Of a stretch of 25,196 nucleotides of DNA, positions 1 through 9,571 are shown in pieces; the first letter of the stretch is position 1; every line of letters starts with the position of its first letter. Source of the DNA: Acanthamoeba lenticulata (lineage: Eukaryota; Discosea; Longamoebia; Acanthamoebidae); the NCBI GenBank assembly GCA_002179805.1, contig NAVB01000202.1:1-25196 (forward strand), in the 5' to 3' direction. A model generated the notes under the pieces. It ran no database searches. It worked only from the letters and a program-made list of their open reading frames with translations, and had not been told where the DNA came from. A program made the position numbers and the translations under genes.

Positions 1-64
<64 letters not shown>
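1..64. repeat. (GCAA)16 tetranucleotide microsatellite
   Basis: Sixteen uninterrupted GCAA units run from the window edge. On the minus strand they read as a (TTGC)n pyrimidine-rich tract. They lie just downstream of a plausible splice donor (GTGCGC on minus, at 88-83) of the beta-helix gene, so the repeat probably sits inside one of its introns. Length polymorphism is likely. The true left end is outside the window. Confidence 0.9.
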
Positions 65-65
<1 letters not shown>

Positions 66-88
66 GGGAAGAGAAGAGAGAAGCGCAC

Positions 89-956
89 TCAACGCAAAGG
101 CCGAATGGCCATCGTCGCCGGCCAGCACACTGCCGTCATGCAACGACCCAGTAACGATGCTGACGTCGCCCTCTTGAATCCAAGCCGCCCCCTCCAGCTC
201 AACGCCCGCGCTCAGGAAGTTCGCCGTCGTGACCTTGAGCGCGCCGGTCTGTCTCAAAATTGTTCCTGCCTTGACCAACACGCCTGGACCATCACATATC
301 AACAAGACTACAGTTGGTCCAAGGGTCTTTTTTGTTTGTTTGACAAGAAACGAACCGCCGTTGGCAAGGAAGAAGTTGCCGCTGATGCCACTGTTCGGGG
401 CCGAGAGCACCAGAATCTGACCGCCCAGCTCCACGGGCACCTTCCCCTTGGCCCTGCCGGACGAATGGCCGCGGACATACATGAGTTACTCACCGTGTGT
501 GAAGACGGGCGCGAGAGAGAGAGAGAGAGAGGAAGCGCACTTGAGGGTGATGTTGTTGGCCACGGGGTCGGTGGTGCTGTTGGCCCAGGGAATATCTGAC
601 GTGGACGATGTGGGTGGGTGGTGGTGCTCTGGATGGTCAACGTAATGCCCATCATCCACCAGCACCACGACGTCTCGATGATGCCGGACTGTTGCGGCCG
701 CTCGTAGCGCCGTCCTGAGTCGGTTGAATTGGCATCTGCTTGCTGGGAGGGATGCCGACCTAGCCCCCAGATTACACACTCGAATGGTGTGCACTGGCCA
801 TCGAAAAACAAGAACAAGAGCAACCAGTGAGCCAGTTCTTTCTCTTTTTGAAGGGCGAGACAAAGGGAGCACGAACCTGGCAAACTTGGCGGCTGCACCT
901 CGAGGTGGCATTGAGCAAGAGAGCAAAAATAAGAAGAGAACCAAGGCCTTGGGCAT
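89..956 (-). CDS. Secreted protein, probable right-handed beta-helix (pectin-lyase-like) fold; 3' end outside window
   Basis: Model on minus: exons 956-877, 759-541, 453-356 and 283-about 89, all junctions in frame, giving about 197 residues so far. Residues 1-24 form a signal peptide (M-P-K, then a Leu/Val/Phe-rich core ending near R-G-A-A-A). Next comes a segment like the start of many secreted beta-helix proteins: a CQFN...LRTALRAA helix followed by VVVLVDDGHY, matching the usual 'RTLQxA...VxxxDGxY' pattern. After that are short beta-strand turns with repeated small/Val/Ile residues (GGQILVL, SGISGNFFLANG, GVLVKAGTIL, GALKVTTANF, GVELEGAAWI). The 5' intron (876-760) uses a GTTCGT donor and CTAG acceptor; an alternative pair (898/794) also keeps frame but shortens the signal peptide. 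The gene continues past the left edge. Enzyme activity cannot be assigned because no catalytic residues are in view. A cell-surface or secreted role is inferred from the signal peptide. Confidence 0.55.
513..530. repeat. (GA)9 dinucleotide repeat in an intron
   Basis: Nine GA units lie in the second intron (540-454) of the beta-helix gene. On the transcribed minus strand they read as a CT tract close to the GTGCGC donor. Confidence 0.8.
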
Positions 957-1239
957 CAGGCCTTGCTTCCTTCAAGCATTGGCAATAATAATCTCCTGTA
1001 GTGAGTGAAAAGCAGCTCTAATTGTGCGCACTGCAGGTTGCGATGGGTCGAATATGGAAAAGGCTTGTTGATAAATGGAAGCCGAGTAATTTGGAAGAAA
1101 TTGTTTTTAAAATATATCACTTTAAGCAATATCCCCAATCACCACCCCTTTCTGTGTAGGCTCTCTCTGCCTTTAGCATATAATATGTATTGTAATTCAG
1201 GAAGCAAAGGCAGGGGGAAGGGGGGCGATAGCAGGCGTG
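957..1239. other. Intergenic spacer between two minus-strand genes
   Basis: This 283-nt spacer separates the start of the beta-helix gene from the stop of the kinase gene. It holds the upstream region of the former and the 3' UTR of the latter. Around 1075-1200 it is AT-rich, unlike the flanking exons. I see no clear TATA element and no AATAAA on the minus strand. Confidence 0.5.
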
Positions 1240-4200
1240 TCACACGGGGAGGGAGGCAACCTTCTCGTCGCTCTCCTCGACCCTCATCATCCCGTCCGAA
1301 TCCGCCACCGCTAGTCGCGGTGCGTCGACGCTCACAGTAGCAGGTGCCTCCTCGTCGGCCTGGGCAGCCTCCTGCAAAGCGGGCTTGCGCTCTGCCTCTG
1401 GCGCATCGCCGTGTGCGTCTCCGCCGCCGTGGCCCTCCCTGTGTGGCGGCGCCGAGTCCATCGCGTCCTCCTGCGGCAGGCTGGGGCCGGCGCCGCTGGG
1501 CAGCACTTGGCGCTGGTAGGTGAGGAGGGACGCATCGAGGACCTGCCGCACGCGGCAAAGCTCCGTCCACACCTCCACCGAGTCCCGAAACCGCCAATCG
1601 ACGTGTCGCCGGAGCATCCGCGCGATGACATCCCCGAGTGGCGTGCCTAGCGCGAGTCACGCCCCCACGTGATCGTGTGTGAGTGAGTGGCTGCGCCTGT
1701 CGCGATGACAAGCGTGGATGCGGACGAGCGGGGTACCGATGGATTCAGCCCGGTGGCGCGCGATGCCGGTGGCGATGGCCTGGCTGCTCGGCCCGTCCTC
1801 CTTGCCCACCGCGGGACTGCCGCGGTAGAGGTAGTACAGCACCAGTCCCACCTGGCGTGTCGACGTTTGACATGTGTTTAATAACAACAAGCTGTGGGTG
1901 GCCCACATGGAGGCACCATATGGGGGGGCACCTGGTAGATGTCGGACTGGTGGGTAGTATAGCCCGCCACGATGAGCTCGGGCGCCACGTCATACGGGCG
2001 CCCGATGTTGGTGTAGGCCGGCAAGCCGATGTCGCCCGCCTGCCCGTTGAACTTGCTGATGCCTGCTCCCCCCCCCCGGTCAGACAAGTCAAGTGGCATC
2101 CACCGAGCGTTGAAGGGGCAGGCAACGGGCGCGACCACATGTCTGGAAGAGAAAGGAGAAACGAGGCGAAGCACAAAGACAAAGGCGCGCACCAAAGTCG
2201 GTTATCTTGATCTGATAGGCCGGTCGCTCCTCCAGTCCATCGGGTGAGCGCTTCGATCCCACGCTTCGCACATAAAGAATGTTATCGATTTGCAGATCGC
2301 GGTGGATTACCTGCTCCCCCCCCCATCGGTGAGCAGGCGGCGTAGTGAAAAAGAGAGAGAGAGAGAGGGCCAGCTGGCCCTGCATAGGGATCAAAGGGGA
2401 AGGGAAAGGGATAGAGCCCTCTTCTCCATACCGCGTGTGTGTGGATGTGATGCAATCCTGCTCGCGCCACATGGTCATGTGGTCAGGGCGACGCCACGTG
2501 CGGGCACGGAAGAGGTCGGGTGTCAACGGCAGAGAAGGCTCTGTGGAGAGGAGAAGAAGGGCAGGGAAGAGCGAACCCGACAGCATTTGGCCGGCGATGT
2601 CAATGACGTCGTGGGCGGGGAGCTGCCCGGTCTTCTCCACCAGGTGGCGAAGGGACCCGTCGCACTCCTCCACGATCAGGTAGTACAGCCCTGCGAGCGC
2701 AACAACAAGGCCGGGGATCAGAGGTATGGCCCGAGTTTGAAAAAGCACCCGCGGTCGAACCATAGAACTCGAACATGTCGTAGATCTGGATGATGTTGGG
2801 ATGGCGCAGGGAGAGGAGGAACCGCGCCTCCTTCTGCCACTCGGCCTCCGTCTCGTGCTTGGGCTTGAACCTGCCCAGATCCCCCCCTCCTCGATCAGCA
2901 AGATTGACGCAGGAGACCTGACGGAAAGCGCAGCAGCTGCAGCATCAGAAGCAGGCGAACGTCTTGAGGATCTTCATGACGAAGTTCTGGCCGAAGAAGT
3001 CGGAGCACTTGAACACGTGGGCGTAGCCGCCCTCCCCCAGGCGACCCGTGATGGTGTACTGGATTTTGGTCGCTTCGCTGTACACCACTGTGGCACCGCC
3101 CTCCCCCCCCCCGCCAAAACCACCATCAGTGCTGGTTCTTTAAAGACACGGTGTTGCCTGCATGCGCGTCCACAGCGCATGGGCGATTGCCCTCACCGGT
3201 CACGATCGGAGAGAAGGAGGAGAAAGGGCGAACCAGAGCCGATGTGGGGCCACACGACGTGGTCGCTTGGAGTGGGCGACCGCGGCATGCGGTAGGGACT
3301 GAACGGCGGCGGCAGATGGTCCGGCACTCCTGCAGCTCCGAAGCCTCCCGCCATCGCCATCACTGAGTGTGCGCAGGCACAGCCGTAAGAGCACGACGAC
3401 GACGACAACTGCGACGACGACAAATCTGTACCGGGCGAGGCAGCGGGCATCAGCAGATGCTGCTGGGGCGGGGAAACTGTGCTGGCGGACGCCAAAGGGC
3501 CATGCTTGAGGAGGTAGTCCTTCAGGACATCCACGTGAGGCGCCACGAACGCGGCGCCGGCCGCCAGGCCTGTTACCATACCATGCCATACCATCATCAC
3601 CGCTATTAGCGTCATAGACGATGACACCAGAGGAACACACGTACACTTGTGCTGAGTGAGATGGTCGTAGTTCTCAAACACCACGATGGGCAGGCCCGGG
3701 CGCTTGGCACGCACCAGCCCCGCCATCCACGTCCTGCAACCGAGGACCCCGCGTTCAAAGCCCCAACCATTAGTGATGTGCTCGCTGCAGACACTGAGCG
3801 CTGTGACACGAGCACGCGGGGAGTGGCGGGGGTCGCACAGCCAATGCCCACCGGGGCAAACGAGGAAGTGGAAGCCGGCGTTGAGGTCGAGCAGGCTGTC
3901 GGCCTCCTCGGGGCTGGTTGCTGTGAGTGGCAGCACCACCCGCACGCACACGCGCATGGATACGAAACCAAGTCAGCTTCTCTCCGAGGAGGTAGAAATG
4001 GCACAGCACAAGGCGTATCTACCAGGAACGATGTCAGCCACTGCAACGACCTTGGTCATGAGCTTCTTCATGGTCTCCTGGTGCAGCTTGTCAAACTGCC
4101 CGTGCAGATAGCGTGTGGCTCAGGTCAGGTTTTTGGGCATGGGGAGGTTGAAAAGAAGGGAAGGGCAGCATACGAGCCACAGGAGGAGGGGTTTCGGGTG

Positions 4201-4317
4201 AGGCGTTGTGGACACGGTGGGAAGGGGGGCAGTCGCGGCATGTGGCAACATGTGGGGCGCTGCTGTTGCTGCCGTAACTTCGCCATCTTTGTTGAGGGAG
4301 GGAACCGGGTTGTCCAT
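1240..4317 (-). CDS. Ser/Thr protein kinase with N-terminal degenerate response-regulator receiver domain
   Basis: Thirteen exons on minus: 4317-4174, 4095-4023, 3920-3839, 3733-3645, 3569-3234, 3087-2961, 2870-2761, 2690-2577, 2457-2432, 2310-2193, 2062-1932, 1851-1737, 1646-1240. They total 1872 nt (623 aa) with every phase consistent. Residues about 60-152 look like a receiver domain: VVAVADIV strand, SPEEADSLLDL helix, FHFLVC strand, RPGLPIVVFENYDH, then CLAAGAAFVAPHVDVLKDYL. The usual phosphoacceptor Asp is Cys and the conserved Lys is absent. Residues 153-240 are Ser/Pro-rich linker. The kinase domain follows: GRLGEGGYAHVF glycine loop (256-267), K280 in VMKIL, HRDLQIDNIL (370-379), DFG (405-407), APE (433-435). 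The catalytic loop has Gln where Ser/Thr kinases carry Lys. The last 135 residues end in an acidic Ala/Glu-rich tail. The start chosen is the first in-frame Met opening exon 1. Substrate and upstream signal are unknown. Confidence 0.8.
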
Positions 4318-4579
4318 GACGCGCAGGGGGGCCCACTACTACGTTGTTTATGTTGAAATTCTTTTGCCGGCTCCTCTCTTTTTTCACGTCCTGCCTGGCC
4401 GTGGGCGGCCTGCCTCAGATTCTTATCTCGGGCTGCACCACGGTTGGCCAAACCAAAGCGGCTGCCCCTTCTTCGTTTCGGGCCTGTCGACGGGCCACAC
4501 GAGCAAGAAGGGGGAAGAAGAGGCCAACAATTAAAAGACCTAGTAAATAACTGATGTTGTTGGGGCGAATGGACAGGCT
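4318..4579. other. Spacer between fusion gene stop and kinase start
   Basis: These 262 nt are flanked by two minus-strand genes. They carry the 3' UTR of the F-box/ankyrin fusion gene and the promoter and 5' UTR of the kinase gene. I found no convincing coding frame, TATA element or AATAAA signal. Confidence 0.45.
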
Positions 4580-7500
4580 CTAAGAGAACAGACTGCCGAG
4601 CTGGATGAGAAGGTAGGCGACGGCCACCACGAGGAAGCTGCCAGCAGCGGAGAGCACGACTTCGGGCCGGTGGTGGAAGGGAACTCGTGGAGTGACGAGG
4701 CGTAGGTAGGCTACCACGCCGCCCTCGTCCCGGCCCATGGCCTCGGCCACCTCGAGCGGCGTCGCCCGTCCGCCGTCAAAGCGTGCCGTGAGCGACGGGT
4801 CGGCGCCTCGCGCCACGAGCTTCTGGACGAGAGCCAGATCGCCCCGCTTGGCCGCGTAGTGGAGGGCCGTCCACGCGTCCTCCTCTTGCTGTGATGACGA
4901 TGATGCACCGTCGGCGTCGACACGGGGCAGCTCTCGCATATTTACATGGAGGCCGCAGTCGAGCAGGGCGGTCACGATCTTGACCGATCCTTTCTCGCAG
5001 GCACGGAAGAGGCCCTGGAACCGCTTCACCACTTCATCGTGATAGTGCCGTCTCGTCGTTGCCAGCTGGCGCTCCGTGGATGCCATCATCAGTTGCCGCT
5101 CTTGATCCTCTTCCTCGTCATCATCATCCCCTTCCTCTTCTTGTTCAGCTGTGTCGGGGATGGCCAGATCCAGGTGAATACCGCCGCTAGCGATGAGATC
5201 GCGCACGATCCTCGCGTTACCCCGCTCGCAGGCCAGCTCCAGGGCCCAGATCTTGGCCCGGAACACCATCTCTTCAACCTGCTCCGCTCCCCGCGCCCCC
5301 CGCGTCGCCGCCGTCGCCTCCATCTCCTCCCCCACATCCTCTGCGCTCAACTCACTCTTCACGCTCGTCGCTGTCTCGCCACGCGGGGGCAGCAGCAGCA
5401 GCTTGTGTAGCCTGTCCAGGAAGTACTGCACCACAGCCTCCCGCTCCTTCTCCACGGCAGCGATCAAGCACTGCAACGTCATCGCCAAGTCGCATCTATT
5501 CCTAGCCACCGAACAACACGCGTGCGTGCAAACGATGATAGAGTGATAGAATCCCCGGTGAGAAGCGTGCCAAGCAACTTGAATATAAACAAAACAATTA
5601 ATAATAATAATAAAGTAACAAAAAATCGACGAATAGGGATGTAGAAGCAGGTGTTTGTGGACCTTACGTCGCCCTGTTCCAGAAGTAATCGAACCAAGTC
5701 GAGGTGGCCGCTCTCGCTGGCCAGCGACAGGGGTACGTGTGGCGCCCGCTCGTTGTTGTTGTTATACGTACTGGTGCCAGGCGTGGCGGTGGCGGCGGGC
5801 GTCGGCCACAGGATGACGGAAGCGATGTCGGCTTTGATGTTGAGGTCGAGCCATGGGCCGTAGCGGGTGACGAGGTACTCGGCGAAGCGCACGTTGCCGT
5901 GCTCACACGCCCAGTGAAGGACCGTCTTGCCGCCGATCCGCGTCTTCTGGTTGAGGACGTCGCGCACCCACGCGTCGTCGCGCCCGCGCAGGAGTTGCTG
6001 GAGGAGCGGCACGGCGCCCCACTTGGCGCACAGGGCCAGCCGCTCAACGGGTTCCTCCGTGGTGTGGGCCTTCCAGATCTTGGCTCGGTTGATGAACGTG
6101 TTTCGCCAATCCACCGCTTTGATCCCACCCGTCGCGCCACCTGACGTCCCTGCCACACCTGCACATGCGGCAGCAGAATAGCCAATTTAGTATTGAAAAT
6201 AAATAAACAAATATATAATAACAATAAAGATACCCTAAAAATAAAAATAAGTACCGGGGCAGTGAACAGGCAGATACTGGGACACAAGGAGGCCGCCCAC
6301 GCCGTAGGTGCGCTGGAGGAGGAGCTTCCACAAGACCTCGTCGTCCAGAGCCTGCCACCACAACACGCGCAAATAGAACTCAGCGAGGAGCGCGCGGCGG
6401 TCCATAAGGGCGGAGATGACGTACGGATTTGAACCGGCGGCAGGCCAGGGCGACAGGCCTGAGATCGGACGGGGCGAGGAACGAGAAGAGGTAGACCATG
6501 ATCCCCTCCGACAGGTCCGTCAGCTGCAGCACTGATGCCGCGGACGCGCTCGCTGGCTCCGTCGCAGAGTCTCCGGCATCGCCAGAGCCGCCGCTGCTTC
6601 GCGTCTCTTCGCCGCCATCACTATCACGAGTGAGAAGGGGCTTTGTTCGCTCAACGATGGTCTCGATGTCATCATTGATGTAGGTCTTCCTTTCGTCTTC
6701 ATCTTCGTCTTCGTCTTCGTCTTCATCCTCGTCCTTGTCGTTTTGACGTTGAGAAGCATCATCGTCGCTGCTGGAAGCTTCCTCGCTCTCTTCCGAATCA
6801 GACTCGCTGTGCTCACCATCGTCTTCCTCCTCCTCCTCGACGCTGTCGTCAGTCTCGCTGTCGTCGCCGGACGAGGCCGGGCGACTCACCTTGGCGCGCT
6901 CGCGCTCGGCCTCTTCGTTGGCCGCCGCCAACTGGGCTAAATGCTCATCGTCGGGGTAGAGCGCGCTCACCTCCTTGGGGAAGCAGTCGACCAGGGCCGT
7001 ACGGATCACCCGGCCGAAAGGAGTTGTGCATCGGGGGTTGTGCGCCAGCTTGGTGCTCGGGCTGATGGTGGCGATCTTCTTGATCAGCATCGCCTCATCC
7101 AGCTTCCCGTTGGCGGTGATTACAGCCTCTTTGATTGCTGGTGGAGACTAAGGGTAAGGCCGCGTCGCGATTGCCATAAATCATGATAAATAGTTCGGCG
7201 GCGTGAGTACCGGTCATGCGGTCCGACGAGGAGAGAGCACGCGACAGGGTGGAGAGAGCGAGGACGGCGGCAACATGTCCACGGCCGTCGCCCAGCACAA
7301 GGGCGTCCTCGATTACTGGCATCGTCTTAAGCAGCTTCTCGATCTTCCACGGGAGCACGAGTTGACCGGCCTGCAGGTGGAACAGGTCGTCCCGGCGGCC
7401 CTTGAGCTTGACAAACTCGTCCTCGTCCAGCGTGCCCACGTCGCCCGTGCGCACCCAGCCCTCGCGCGCAAACACCTCGGTCGTGGCCTTGTCATCCTGC

Positions 7501-9571
7501 TCCACGACATCACAAGCTGGGTGAGCAGCCAGCGGAGAAAAATGGTCACTGGAGAAGGGAAGATCCAAGGAAAAGACGCACCTCGAGGAAGCCCATGAAG
7601 ACGTGGGGGCCCTTGATGAGGATCTCCCCGTGATTGGTCTCCTCCTCTGTAGCCACCCAATCAATCACGTGTTAGTCCGGGCATGTGAAAAGAGAAAACC
7701 ATAATTTTACGGGTAACCCACCCTGGGGGACGCTGTCCTCGTCCAGCTCGACCTGTGAGTCGGTCAGGACTAGACCAACGGTTCCCGGCTTGTTGGTCTC
7801 TTCGTCCTCCTCTTCATCATCCTCATCGTCGTCGTCGTGTTCATCGTCTGCCTTCGTGTTGTTGGCCAGAGGCCGGTTGCAGGCGGCGAGGCCGGTGGTA
7901 TAGGGGTGGGCGTAGAGCTCGCACACCGTGAGGTCGAGCTTGCCAAAGGCGGTCACGATCTTGGCCGGCAGCGGCACGAAGCTAGAGTAGCCCACGCGCA
8001 GCCGGAGGAGGCCCATGCGCTGCTTGAAGATATGAAGCAGGAGCGGGTTCTTGCCCACGTCCTTCAGGCTCAGCTTCTGCTTCACCGATGGGGCGCGGCT
8101 CTCGCCCACCGGACGCTCTCGCTTTTCCTTGCCTCCGCCGCTCTTGCTGTCGTCATCACTTTCATCATCGTGGTCGTCTTCGCTATCATCGTCGTCATCG
8201 GAATCGTCGGCCTTCGCGCCACCCTCAGGGGCCATGCGGAGAACGGCGGACGGAAGAGTGACCTCGTGGGCCAGTTGTTCGTGCAGCCATGAATGGAGAG
8301 CCTTCCAGAAGGAGGCCGGGGTGACGAGGCGGGTGGGCTGCACGCTCCGAATGTCCTGCATCAGCGTCTTCCGGCGCTCGCCGTTCACAAACACTGTCGA
8401 CCGCCCACTTGTCAGACCACGCATACAATGATGCTGCTGAGGCGTCCCATGAGGCGCGAGGACGTACCGCGGTGACCCACGACAAGGGGGCAGTAGATGG
8501 CGAGAAGCTGTTCCGTGATGTGGGCCATGGGGAGACACGAGAAGTGAATGTCGGTGGCGTCGAGTTGCATGGCCTCAGCGCACTGCTCGGCTGTCCACAG
8601 CAGGTTGTTGTGGGAGTACATCATTCCGCGGGGGCCGTGCCTGTGGCCACCCACGCCCATGTGCGTGAGTGGTGGCGAGTATGGTCAATAGACCGCCAAG
8701 GGAAGGGAAAAGGGGGGAGAGGGAAGAGGGGGAATTACGTGGCGTGGGCAAAGGTGGATGTGTAGACGACAGAGGCCAGCTGGTCGCTGCGTAGCTGCTG
8801 CATCTGCTGGCTGAGGGCTTCCTGCGTGACTTGCCCGGCAAGTCGCAGGAAGTCGCGCCAACTGGCGGTCTTGGCCTCGCGAGCGCGCTTGAGCTCCTCA
8901 TCTTCCGAGCCCTTGTCATCTTGTTGCTCCGGATCGGTGTCATCGTGCTGCCCAGGAAAGACAAAGAGACCATCGAGCTGGGCGAGGGTCTCCCGGTCGG
9001 CTAGCTTGCGCAGCCGACTCGGCTCAGAGTCGACGAAGACGTGGCGCACGCGAGCGTGCGCCAGGATGGCACGCAACTGCGCTGCAGAGGAGCCCAGGGG
9101 CAGGGCCACGGGCACCACGCCCGCCGTGAGGCAAGCCATGTGCAGCACCATGTATTCCTGTTCAGTTGTGCGTTAGCGTGGACAGCGGAGCTCGCTGTTG
9201 AAGGTCTGCAATAACGGGTCGATAAGAAGGAGGGTAGTAGTACGTAGGACGCCTTGGCGAAGAGGGCTACTCGCAAGGGCGATACGGCCTCTGGTGAGCG
9301 GAGGGCAAGAAGGGCACGAGCAGCCTGGCTTACCGCCCGTGCGTAAGCGGCCCAGGTGACCATGACCCACTCATCGTTGGGGTCTGCGCTCTCTGTGCCG
9401 CCTGTTCATATCAACAGATCAGGAGAGTAAGGACGAGGAGAAAGAGAGAGACTGGCCGGTACCGGTGTTTTGTGGGCGCACATAAGGGTAGTAAAAGGCG
9501 GGATCGTCACGAGATCCGACATCTGTGCCTCGCGCCTGCAGCAGAAACGGAAGCAGTTGCCTTCGTTCCAT
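4580..9571 (-). CDS. Acyl-CoA-synthetase-like / F-box / ankyrin / C-terminal membrane-anchor fusion protein
   Basis: Eleven exons on minus: 9571-9463, 9401-9244, 9157-8739, 8640-8468, 8393-7722, 7646-7582, 7496-7211, 7137-6425, 6351-6255, 6158-5668, 5470-4580. They give 4074 nt (1357 aa), with every junction in frame. Residues about 40-690 follow the order of long-chain (bubblegum-type) acyl-CoA synthetases: SCLPMAHITEQLLAIYCPL, GEILIKGPHVFMGFLE, WVRTGDVGTLDEDEF, GRRDDLFHLQAGQLVLP, up to a terminal helix ending SALY. Residues 690-830 are a very acidic Asp/Glu/Ser linker. Residues 833-882 are an F-box (LTDLSEGIMVYLFSFL... LACRRFKS... LDDEVLWKLLL). Residues 898-1320 hold ankyrin repeats (TVLHWACEHGNVRFAEYL, PLSLASESGHLDLVRLLL, TALHYAAKRGDLALVQKL). 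Residues 1333-1354 are one hydrophobic helix, so the protein is probably tail-anchored. Exon 8 alone carries both the synthetase end and the F-box start without a stop. Core adenylation motifs are degenerate, so activity is doubtful. A ubiquitin-ligase adaptor role is inferred from the F-box. Confidence 0.78.
5471..5667 (-). other. AT-rich last intron of the fusion gene
   Basis: The intron runs from a GTAAGG donor (5667) to a TTGCAG acceptor (5471) and joins codons exactly between ...LLEQGD and CLIAAVEKE. At 197 nt it is long for this window, and it contains repeated ATT/TTA triplets near 5595-5620. A second in-frame pairing (donor two codons later, acceptor CTAG at about 5509) would add a few residues. 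Confidence 0.6.
6687..6740. repeat. Imperfect trinucleotide/hexanucleotide tract encoding the poly-Asp/Glu linker
   Basis: Cytosine/thymine-rich CTTCGT and CTTCAT units repeat here. Read on minus they encode alternating Asp and Glu, the most regular part of the acidic linker between the synthetase-like domain and the F-box. Slippage at this tract probably varies linker length without breaking frame. Confidence 0.75.

Noticed and set aside
3649..4356. Plus-strand open frame (about 235 codons) opposite kinase exons 1-4
   Set aside because: It has no recognisable sequence, and the minus strand explains the region as receiver-like domain exons.
6425..6438. tRNA B-box-like GGTTCAAATCC on minus
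   Set aside because: It is part of the F-box codons (CRRFKS). No acceptor stem or A-box lies at the right spacing.
6380..7140. Splitting the fusion gene into a synthetase gene and a separate F-box/ankyrin gene
   Set aside because: The 713-nt exon is open in a single frame from the synthetase terminus through the F-box, with no stop. The only Met after the synthetase part lies inside the F-box, and there is no spacer like those between the other genes.
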